A DNA stretch of 64,000 nucleotides from Amylibacter sp. SFDW26 (GTDB lineage Bacteria; Pseudomonadota; Alphaproteobacteria; Rhodobacterales; Rhodobacteraceae), in the NCBI RefSeq assembly GCF_009184395.1, contig NZ_WEIC01000002.1, positions 558,001 through 622,000 on the forward strand, given 5' to 3'. This document shows, one piece after another, positions 20,880 through 27,649 of the stretch. A model generated the notes under the pieces. That model had not been told where the DNA came from, did no database searches, and saw only the letters and a program-made list of their open reading frames with translations. Numbering within the stretch: the first letter of the stretch is position 1; each line of letters opens with the position of its first letter. A program made the position numbers and the translations under genes.

Positions 20880-20934
20880 CGGGGTTGCCCGCCGCGTTTA
20901 CTGAAAACAACTATGCCAAACGTGGCGCACCCCG
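20880..20934. other. Long imperfect hairpin between two convergent genes
   Basis: CGGGGT (20880-20885) pairs with ACCCCG at 20929-20934. CGCC with GGCG and GCGTTT with AAACGT continue the stem inward, with small bulges and an 18-nt loop. Neither side has a clear T-tract. It sits exactly between the stops at 20871 and 20943, so a 3'-end processing or termination role for both genes is plausible but unproven. Confidence 0.5.
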
Positions 20935-20942
20935 AAATATAT

Positions 20943-21779
20943 CTAGATATACTGTTGTAATGTAGTTTCGTGCTCTCGCCAGACAGGAACAGTTTCTGGG
21001 CGACCGATCACATATCCTTGCAAACAGTCAAGCCCGAGGTTTTGTAAAAAAGACATTTCCTCTGGTGTCTCCACACATTCAGCAACAGAAAGCATATCAA
21101 ACTGATTTGCGATGGCGACTAAGGCGGTCGTTAAGACCTGATTGTCTGGGTCTTCGTTAATGTCACGTATGAACTGTCCATCGATTTTAACAATGTCAAA
21201 ATGAAACTGTTTTAAAAACCGAAACGCAGTGAAACCCGCACCAAAATCATCCAAGGCAAAAGAGATGCCGCGTTTGTGTAGGTTGGCCATGAACACCTTG
21301 ACCAATTCAGGCATCATCATTGCGCTATCTTCCGTGATCTCAAGAATTAATCGTTCGGCAATTGTGCCATCCATTGATAGCCCTTTTTCAAGCGTTTCCA
21401 TCCAGCGGGGATACCCGATGCTACGCGCAGACATATTAATGGCCAAGCGTAGTGTTGGGCATTCTGACAAAGCATTCAAACCCATTTCTAACGCCAAACA
21501 ATCAATGATGCGCCCTGTTTCCAGCGTTTCAACGATAGAGATGAAGTCGCGCGCTGGGATGATTTCACGCGTGTCATCCATTATACGAATAAGTCCTTCG
21601 TAAAAGGCGGGCTTCAAAGGGTTACTAGCATGTACAATGGGTTGATAGGCCAACATGACATTCCTGCGAGCAATTGCGCGAGTGACCGTATCAATGATTG
21701 GTTCCTTACGCTTCTTTTGGGCATAGTCCAGCGGGCTACTTGGGTTTTTGGTGTTATAAAAATCGTCAATCTTTGGCAC
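20943..21779 (-). CDS. EAL-domain cyclic-di-GMP phosphodiesterase
   Basis: This is a stand-alone EAL domain of 278 aa without GGDEF, PAS or membrane segments. Its predicted role is to hydrolyse c-di-GMP in the cytoplasm. Motifs appear in order: YEGL with Glu61 (EGL in place of EAL), LAINMSARS, LILEITEDS, LDDFGAGF, VKIDGQFI, AECVET (AEGVE-type with Cys for Gly) and LQGYVIGRPE. All metal-binding and catalytic positions I can place are retained, so activity is likely despite the substitutions. It is convergent with the YdcH-like gene. Confidence 0.88.
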   Translation of the reverse strand: MPKIDDFYNTKNPSSPLDYAQKKRKEPIIDTVTRAIARRNVMLAYQPIVHASNPLKPAFYEGLIRIMDDTREIIPARDFISIVETLETGRIIDCLALEMGLNALSECPTLRLAINMSARSIGYPRWMETLEKGLSMDGTIAERLILEITEDSAMMMPELVKVFMANLHKRGISFALDDFGAGFTAFRFLKQFHFDIVKIDGQFIRDINEDPDNQVLTTALVAIANQFDMLSVAECVETPEEMSFLQNLGLDCLQGYVIGRPETVPVWREHETTLQQYI

Positions 21780-21918
21780 TTTAACATGCTCCCATCAGGT
21801 CTATTTCTTTCTGATATGACGGTTTCTTTCCTAATTTGACGTTAAATGTTCCAATTTTGTTCTAATTTTAGTAAACTGTACTACGAATATGCAATATATT
21901 GAAAAAAAAGGATATATT

Positions 21919-22491
21919 ATGGTAAACCGCTGCGAATGGGTTGGAAAAGAAGCAATTTATATAAAATACCATGATGAAGAATGGGGTATCCCAGAGCATG
22001 ATCCACGCGCTTTGTGGGAAAAATTGGTACTTGAAGGGTTTCAAGCAGGGCTAAGTTGGATCACGATCTTAAGAAAGCGCGAAGGGTTTCGCGCTGCTTT
22101 TGCCGACTTTGACCCGCATAAAGTAGCAGAATTTACCGAAGAAGATGTTGAAAGATTGCTTCAGGACGAGGGCATTGTGCGCCACCGTGGTAAAATCAAT
22201 GCGACAATCAAAGGGGCACGTATTTGGCAAGAGATCGAGGCGGATATTGGTTTTGATAAATACATTTGGGATTTTGTGGACGGCAAACCCATTCAAAATG
22301 AATGCACCAGTTTAAAGGATGTACCTGCCTCAACTGACCTGTCCACACATATGTCAAAGACCCTCAAAAAACGTGGGTTTAATTTTTGCGGGCCTACGAT
22401 CATCTATGCCTTTATGCAGGCCGTTGGGATGGTGAATGATCATACGACGGATTGCCATTGTTATGAAAAAGTCAGAGCAATGGGGCGTTAA
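21919..22491 (+). CDS. tag: DNA-3-methyladenine glycosylase I
   Basis: This base-excision repair enzyme removes 3-methyladenine from alkylated DNA. It has 190 aa from the ATG at 21919, which has a good RBS (AAAAGGA). An earlier in-frame ATG at 21889 adds ten unlikely residues. The zinc site is complete: Cys5, His18, His175 and Cys179 (DHTTDCHC). Other family blocks are YHDEEWGIPEHD, FQAGLSWITILRKREGFR and GFNFCGPTIIYAFMQA. A stable hairpin follows at 22514-22538. Confidence 0.95.
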   Translation: MVNRCEWVGKEAIYIKYHDEEWGIPEHDPRALWEKLVLEGFQAGLSWITILRKREGFRAAFADFDPHKVAEFTEEDVERLLQDEGIVRHRGKINATIKGARIWQEIEADIGFDKYIWDFVDGKPIQNECTSLKDVPASTDLSTHMSKTLKKRGFNFCGPTIIYAFMQAVGMVNDHTTDCHCYEKVRAMGR

Positions 22492-22513
22492 CCTTTATCA
22501 AAAACCTAAAAAT

Positions 22514-22538
22514 GAGCCGTATGCTTTGCGTATGGCTC
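22514..22538 (+). other. Hairpin downstream of tag
   Basis: An 11-bp stem GAGCCGTATGC / GCGTATGGCTC with two G-U pairs is closed by a 3-nt loop (TTT). No T-tract follows (CTGTATGG). The GCGTATGG segment recurs 21 bp later (22549-22556). It may be a weak terminator for tag or part of the leader of the following transporter gene. Confidence 0.45.
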
Positions 22539-22621
22539 CTGTATGGAAAGCGTATGGCACTTATATGGGCGCCATAGATTAACCATTGCTTTGGTTTGAT
22601 AAATCATCCAACGATGCCAGC

Positions 22622-23839
22622 ATGAATAATAATCCCAAACATCGCTCTTTGGCCGAGTTTACAATCATGCTGGCCTTCATGATTTCCATCGTTGCGATGT
22701 CAACGGATGTCATGCTGCCCGCCTTATCTCTTATTGCAACAGACCTTGAATTGGAAAATTTGAACGACAGTCATTTCACTGTCTCATCTCTATTCCTAGG
22801 GTTTGCATTTGGGCAAATGTTTGTGGGGCCTTTATCCGATAGCTTTGGGCGAAAACCGATCGTTTATATCAGTTATATCATTTTTATTGTCGGGTGTTTG
22901 CTTGCTATTTTTGCAACCAGTTTCACTGTGCTTCTTATTGGGCGCGTTTTGCAAGGTATAGGTGCTGCGGGCCCGCGGATTATTTGCACGGCTATTGTGC
23001 GCGATGGATTTGAAGGGCGTGCGATGGCGCGGATTATGTCATTTATAATGGCGGTCTTTATTATCGTGCCTGCAATTGCCCCCGCGATTGGGCAAGGCGT
23101 GATATACATATCAGGATGGCGCGCCACATTTGTAATGCTTTTGGCGATGGCTGTTATTTCGTTTCTATGGTTCGGATTGCGTCAACCTGAAACCTTACCC
23201 AAGGCCGCGCGCAGAGAATTTTCATTCAAATCGGTCTGGTCAGGTGTCGTTGAGATCACAAAAATTCGCACGGCATTTGGTTATGCCATTACCACGGGTT
23301 TTATCTTTGGACCCTTTCTTGGATACCTTGGATCAGCCCAAGCAATTTTCCAAGAAACATATGGAGCAGGGTCATATTTCGCGCTTTATTTTGGAATGGC
23401 GGCTTTGGCTATTGGGTCAGCATCATTGTTGAACTCTGCATTGGTCATGCGCTTTGGTATGCAATTTTTAACCCTATGCGCCATTTTAAGCGGCATTCTT
23501 ATTTCAATAACTTTTCTATGCATTGTTGCCAGCATGTCAGGTGTTCCGCCTTTATGGGCGTTTATGATGTGGCTAATTCCGACCTTCTTTTGTGTTGGTA
23601 TTTTATTTGGAAACCTGAATGCTTTGGCGATGGAACCTCTGGGCGATATGGCAGGGCTTGGATCAGCTTTTGTTGGGGCAACATCGACAATTATCAGCTT
23701 GCCGATTGGTTTGATGATTAGTGATCAGTTCTCTGGAACTGTCATGCCATTGGTTCTGGGATTCGCAATCTTTAACATTATCGCTTTGATGATGATGAAC
23801 TGGTCAAGAAGTGTACCAATTCTTACCCTAAAAATATAA
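22622..23839 (+). CDS. MFS transporter, Bcr/CflA-like drug efflux family
   Basis: This is an inner-membrane proton-coupled exporter of about 405 aa with twelve predicted membrane segments. The family pattern STDVMLPALSLIATDL appears in TM1. It is followed by GQMFVGPLSDSFGRKPIVY (the MFS motif A) and LQGIGAAGPRIICTAIVRD (the Bcr/CflA motif in TM4). ATG 22622 (MNNNPKHR) is preferred. The frame opens at a TTG at 22586, but that extension has no support. The substrate is unknown. Convergent with the thioredoxin-like gene, with a structured element between them. Confidence 0.88.
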   Translation: MNNNPKHRSLAEFTIMLAFMISIVAMSTDVMLPALSLIATDLELENLNDSHFTVSSLFLGFAFGQMFVGPLSDSFGRKPIVYISYIIFIVGCLLAIFATSFTVLLIGRVLQGIGAAGPRIICTAIVRDGFEGRAMARIMSFIMAVFIIVPAIAPAIGQGVIYISGWRATFVMLLAMAVISFLWFGLRQPETLPKAARREFSFKSVWSGVVEITKIRTAFGYAITTGFIFGPFLGYLGSAQAIFQETYGAGSYFALYFGMAALAIGSASLLNSALVMRFGMQFLTLCAILSGILISITFLCIVASMSGVPPLWAFMMWLIPTFFCVGILFGNLNALAMEPLGDMAGLGSAFVGATSTIISLPIGLMISDQFSGTVMPLVLGFAIFNIIALMMMNWSRSVPILTLKI

Positions 23840-23847
23840 CGCCCAAA

Positions 23848-23915
23848 CCCGAGCATAAGCGAGGGCCACGCCCAACGGGAGCAAGGCATCTTTGATGCCG
23901 CAGTCGACGGGCGGG
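23848..23915. other. Compact multi-stem intergenic element between convergent MFS and TlpA-like genes
   Basis: Several pairings are packed here. CCC-GA-GC (23848-23854) faces GC-GA-GGG (23859-23865) with a tandem G-A internal loop and an ATAA loop. GGCATC-TTT-GATGCC (23885-23899) is a perfect hairpin. CGCCC (23869-23873) can pair with GGGCG (23909-23913) to enclose it. It occupies almost the whole 86-bp gap between two stop codons and is GC-rich relative to its flanks. It could be a bidirectional 3' end or a dispersed intergenic repeat. Confidence 0.5.
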
Positions 23916-23925
23916 AGGGGTTGCT

Positions 23926-24498
23926 TTAGCTTGTTGTTGGCATCAGCGCCTTTAAAACAGTCATGGCTTCTGGTGAATGCCAATCCGCATCCCCCAGCAT
24001 ACGGCCAATTTCCTGGCCTTCTGCGTTCAGGATCAGCGTTGTTGGAAGGCCAAAGACAGAATTTCCACGCCCCATAGATTGATCAGGGTCCAAAAGGATT
24101 GGCAGGTGTGTCACGTTCACTTTGTCAAAGAAGCGTTTCACCATTGGCACAGGGTTTCTGCCTGTTGCCACAGGCACAACAGCAAAGTGATCGCCACCAA
24201 GCTCTGCTTGCAGCGCATCAATCGCTGGCATTTCTTCGCGGCAAGGCGCACACCATGTGGCCCAGAAGTTCAGCAGAACAACTTTACCTTTGTAATCATC
24301 CAAGGATACTTCGTTTCCATCCACGTCTAAAAAGGTTTTGACTTTGATCTCACGTGGTTCGGAATGGAATACGAGCTTTTTCATATCACCTTCGCGCAAT
24401 TCAGAGACGGCAGACAAATCTATCTTTTCTGCAAACACAGGATTTGCACCTAGCGTTAGGGCAGCGTATAGGATGCTGAATAGAAACTTACGGGTCAT
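23926..24498 (-). CDS. TlpA/ResA-like periplasmic thioredoxin
   Basis: This is a 190-aa thiol-disulfide oxidoreductase. An N-terminal signal segment (MTRKFLFSILYAALTLGANP-VFA) implies export. The AhpC/TSA-thioredoxin fold has the active site WATWCAPC with Cys83 and Cys86, followed by REEMPAID. The cis-proline region is GLPTTLILN. It probably keeps periplasmic cysteines reduced, for example in cytochrome c maturation, though no ccm gene is nearby. It is divergent from argH with only about 29 bp between start codons, so the promoters must overlap the coding starts. Confidence 0.88.
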   Translation of the reverse strand: MTRKFLFSILYAALTLGANPVFAEKIDLSAVSELREGDMKKLVFHSEPREIKVKTFLDVDGNEVSLDDYKGKVVLLNFWATWCAPCREEMPAIDALQAELGGDHFAVVPVATGRNPVPMVKRFFDKVNVTHLPILLDPDQSMGRGNSVFGLPTTLILNAEGQEIGRMLGDADWHSPEAMTVLKALMPTTS

Positions 24499-24527
24499 AT
24501 TGGCCTTCTTGAATTACGGTTACGAAC

Positions 24528-25922
24528 ATGTCGGACAAAAAACAATCGAATGCAATGTGGGGCGGACGCTTTGCCAGCGGCCCAGACGCGATTATGGAGG
24601 CGATTAATGCCTCTATCGATTTTGATCAGCGCATGGCGCGTCAGGATATCGAAGGGTCACGTGCACATGCAGCGATGTTAGCCCAACAGGGTATTATCAC
24701 AGATAGCGATGCTGAGGCCATTCGTGAAGGCCTGCTCACGGTATTGTCAGAGATTGAAACTGGGACGTTTAAGTATTCCAAAGCATTAGAAGACATTCAT
24801 ATGAATGTGGAAGCGCGTTTGAAAGAGATTGTGGGTGAACCTGCGGGTCGTTTACATACGGGTCGTTCGCGCAATGACCAAGTGGCATTGGACTTTAAGC
24901 TATGGACGCGTGATCAATTTGATGCGGCGATTTCAGGTTTGGATGCACTGATTAAAGCGCTTTTGGTTCAGGCCGAAGAACATGCCGATGTTGTGATGCC
25001 AGGGTTTACACACCTGCAAGTGGCGCAACCTGTAACATGGGGTCATCATATGATGGCCTATGTTGAGATGTTTGCCCGTGATAAATCCCGTATGATGGAC
25101 GCACGCGCCCGTATGAACGAATCGCCATTGGGTGCGGCAGCCCTTGCTGGAACTGGTTTCAACATTGATCGGGATATGACAGCGAAAGCGCTTGGCTTTG
25201 ATCGTCCATCTGCGAATTCATTGGATGCCGTGTCCGATCGTGATTTCGCGTTGGAATTCCTATCGTCATCATCAATCTGTGCGACTCACCTAAGTCGTTT
25301 TGCAGAAGAGCTGGTGATTTGGTCGTCCGCGCAATTCCGTTTTGTGGTTTTATCGGATCGTTTCTCAACGGGTTCTTCGATCATGCCGCAAAAGAAAAAC
25401 CCTGATGCGGCAGAATTGATCCGCGCCAAGGTTGGTCGGATCAATGGGTCGTTGGTTGGCTTGCTTACTGTGATGAAAGGTCTGCCTTTGGCGTACTCCA
25501 AAGACATGCAAGAAGACAAAGAACAGGTGTTTGATGCGGCTGACAGTCTGATGCTGGCGTTGGCCGCGATGACAGGCATGGTTGGCGATATGAAGCCAAA
25601 CGTTGAAAGCCTCGAAGTGGCGGCAGCCAGTGGATTTTCAACAGCGACTGATTTGGCCGACTGGTTGGTGCGCGAATTGGGCATGCCGTTCCGTGATGCC
25701 CACCACGTAACAGGTGCGCTTGTGAAAATGGCAGAGGACGGTGGTGTTGATCTGCCTGATCTGACATTGGAACAGATGCAATCTGTACATGCGGATATCA
25801 CTGATGCCGTGTTTGGCGTGTTAGGGGTTCACAACTCGGTTGCCAGCCGTCTAAGCTATGGTGGTACAGCGCCAAAACGTGTGCGTGAACAAGTGGCGCG
25901 TTGGACAAAGGAATTGGGGTAA
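24528..25922 (+). CDS. argH: Argininosuccinate lyase
   Basis: This is the last enzyme of arginine biosynthesis and splits argininosuccinate into arginine and fumarate. The 464 residues match the family. Visible motifs are [11 protein letters not shown] at the N terminus, [13 protein letters not shown] near residue 110, [17 protein letters not shown] with catalytic His162, and the superfamily signature [12 protein letters not shown] at 282-293. The stop TAATG overlaps the start of the small lipoprotein gene by one base, which makes an argH-lptM-DUF-lysA operon. Confidence 0.97.
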   Translation: MSDKKQSNAMWGGRFASGPDAIMEAINASIDFDQRMARQDIEGSRAHAAMLAQQGIITDSDAEAIREGLLTVLSEIETGTFKYSKALEDIHMNVEARLKEIVGEPAGRLHTGRSRNDQVALDFKLWTRDQFDAAISGLDALIKALLVQAEEHADVVMPGFTHLQVAQPVTWGHHMMAYVEMFARDKSRMMDARARMNESPLGAAALAGTGFNIDRDMTAKALGFDRPSANSLDAVSDRDFALEFLSSSSICATHLSRFAEELVIWSSAQFRFVVLSDRFSTGSSIMPQKKNPDAAELIRAKVGRINGSLVGLLTVMKGLPLAYSKDMQEDKEQVFDAADSLMLALAAMTGMVGDMKPNVESLEVAAASGFSTATDLADWLVRELGMPFRDAHHVTGALVKMAEDGGVDLPDLTLEQMQSVHADITDAVFGVLGVHNSVASRLSYGGTAPKRVREQVARWTKELG

Positions 25923-26023
25923 TGGCAGTTCGTTTACTGGTTGTTATGGCTTTAAGCCTTGGTGTTGTGGCTTGCGGGGTAAAGGGTGATCCTTTGCCAC
26001 GCACAGAGACATCTGAGGAATAA
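25922..26023 (+). CDS. lptM: LptM (YifL)-like small lipoprotein
   Basis: This is a 33-codon gene missed by length-filtered ORF calling. A short hydrophobic signal (VRLLVVMALSLGVVA) ends in a lipobox with the acylated Cys at residue 18. The mature part begins CGVKGDPLP, which is the hallmark CGxKGP-like start of LptM/YifL lipoproteins. In E. coli LptM assists maturation of the LPS translocon component LptD, and its gene also sits next to DAP/lysine genes (dapF). Here the ATG shares a base with the argH stop and lysA lies two genes downstream, so the synteny supports the call. The mature peptide is only 16 residues. Confidence 0.8.
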   Translation: MAVRLLVVMALSLGVVACGVKGDPLPRTETSEE

Positions 26024-26027
26024 GCAG

Positions 26028-26342
26028 ATGTTGCGCATGATCTACCTTGCATTGGCGGTGGTTGGAACGATCCAGCCTATGCGCTATTTTTTGCAATGGT
26101 TTAACGAAAACGGCTATGATCTGATGGCGATGGTGGATGCGTGGCATGTGAATGCGGCGACCAGTGGTTTGGTTTGGGATCTAACGATTGCCGCTGCTGC
26201 CCTGACCATCTGGATTTTAGCAGAAGTTTATGTGCGCAAGGATTATTGGGTGGCACCGATTTGTATTGGTGCTACGTTCTGTATTGGCGTCTCTTGTGGG
26301 TTGCCATTGTATTTGTATTTGCGCACGCGCCCGATCAAGTAG
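26028..26342 (+). CDS. Small three-TM membrane protein (DUF2834-like)
   Basis: This is a 104-aa protein with three hydrophobic helices at about residues 3-25, 45-68 and 75-97. Its pattern LALAVVGTIQPMRYFLQWF, SGLVWDLTIAAAALTIWI and YLYLRTR resembles the DUF2834 family. The ATG at 26028 has no perfect RBS but follows the lptM stop by 4 bases. An upstream GTG at 25986 lies within lptM. It sits between lptM and lysA in an apparent operon. The function is unknown. Confidence 0.75.
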   Translation: MLRMIYLALAVVGTIQPMRYFLQWFNENGYDLMAMVDAWHVNAATSGLVWDLTIAAAALTIWILAEVYVRKDYWVAPICIGATFCIGVSCGLPLYLYLRTRPIK

Positions 26343-26348
26343 GACATC

Positions 26349-27614
26349 ATGGATCATTTTATTTACAGAGATGGCGTGTTGCACGCCGAAGATGTGGCAG
26401 TGACTGAAATTGCTGCAACTGTTGGTACACCGTTTTATGCGTATTCAGAGGCAACTTTGGCACGCCATTTCCGCGTGTTTGACGAAGCTTTGGACGGTAT
26501 GGATCATCTGATCTGTTATGCTGTGAAAGCGAACTCTAATGTAGCGGTTTTGAAAATTCTTGGCGACTTAGGCGCTGGTATGGATGTTGTCTCTGGCGGT
26601 GAGTATCTGCGTGCGAAAGCCGCGGGTGTTCCGGGTGATCGCATTGTATTTTCTGGTGTTGGAAAAACACGCGAAGAAATGCGTATGGTTCTGACAGGCG
26701 GTATTCGTCAGTTCAATGTTGAGTCTGAGCCCGAGCTGGCTGTGCTGAATGAAGTGGCTCAGGAATTGGGCGTAGTTGCGCCAATTACATTGCGTGTGAA
26801 CCCCGATGTCGATGCGAAAACACACGCAAAAATTGCGACAGGGAAATCGGATAATAAGTTTGGTATTCCTATTGCAAAGTCGCGCGCAGTTTATGCGCAA
26901 GCCGCTGAAATGGCTGGGATCGAGGTTGTGGGCGTGGATGTTCACATTGGCAGTCAATTGACGGACCTTGAACCGTTTCGAAACGCATTCCTGAAAGTGC
27001 GCGAATTGACCGAAGAACTGCGTGCCGATGGCCACAACATTCGCCGCCTCGATTTGGGCGGTGGTTTGGGTATTCCTTATGCCCGTTCCAATGAAGCACC
27101 ACCTTTGCCGATGGATTATGGCCAAGTGATCAAAGATACTGTTGGTGATATGGGCGTTGAGATTGAAATTGAGCCAGGCCGTTTGGTGGCTGGCAACGCA
27201 GGTATCATGGTGACCTCTGTTATTTACAACAAAGAAGGCGAAGGTCGTGATTTCCTGATTGTGGATGCTGCGATGAATGATTTGATCCGTCCTGCGATGT
27301 ATGAAGCGCATCATGATATTATCCCTGTTCTGGAGCCAGAAGTGGGCGCCGATAAGGTAGAGGTTGATATTGTTGGCCCTGTTTGTGAAACGGGGGATAC
27401 ATTTGCCAAACACCGTATGATGCATCCTGTGGCGGATGGTGGCTTGGTGGCTTTCCGTTCTGCGGGGGCTTATGGCGCGGTTATGTCGTCGGAATACAAC
27501 ACGCGCCCAATGATCCCAGAGGTTTTGGTGAAAGGTGATCAATTTGCTGTCATTCGAGAGCGTCCGACGTTTGACGAAATGATAAATCGCGATAAGGTTC
27601 CAGAGTGGCTTTAG
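26349..27614 (+). CDS. lysA: Diaminopimelate decarboxylase
   Basis: This PLP-dependent enzyme makes L-lysine from meso-diaminopimelate. It has 421 aa. The PLP lysine is Lys60 in CYAVKANSN. DVVSGGEYLRAKAAG, VDVHIGSQLTD and the phosphate-binding LDLGGGLGI follow. The C-terminal substrate and dimer segment has CETGDTFAKHR, and the end AVMSSEYNTRPMIPEVLV is conserved. It lies 6 bp after the DUF2834-like gene in the argH operon and is followed 35 bp later by the DUF4175 gene. Confidence 0.97.
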   Translation: MDHFIYRDGVLHAEDVAVTEIAATVGTPFYAYSEATLARHFRVFDEALDGMDHLICYAVKANSNVAVLKILGDLGAGMDVVSGGEYLRAKAAGVPGDRIVFSGVGKTREEMRMVLTGGIRQFNVESEPELAVLNEVAQELGVVAPITLRVNPDVDAKTHAKIATGKSDNKFGIPIAKSRAVYAQAAEMAGIEVVGVDVHIGSQLTDLEPFRNAFLKVRELTEELRADGHNIRRLDLGGGLGIPYARSNEAPPLPMDYGQVIKDTVGDMGVEIEIEPGRLVAGNAGIMVTSVIYNKEGEGRDFLIVDAAMNDLIRPAMYEAHHDIIPVLEPEVGADKVEVDIVGPVCETGDTFAKHRMMHPVADGGLVAFRSAGAYGAVMSSEYNTRPMIPEVLVKGDQFAVIRERPTFDEMINRDKVPEWL

Positions 27615-27649
27615 GGAATTTCCCCTGATCCCTTTTGGAAAGGCGGCTG

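Noticed and set aside
26568-27542. 324-aa ORF antisense to lysA
   Set aside because: It has no domain or RBS, and lysA on the other strand is complete with all motifs.
27612-27625. GGGAATTTCCC after lysA as an operator or terminator
   Set aside because: Only four base pairs with a 3-nt loop and no T-run. Expected by chance.
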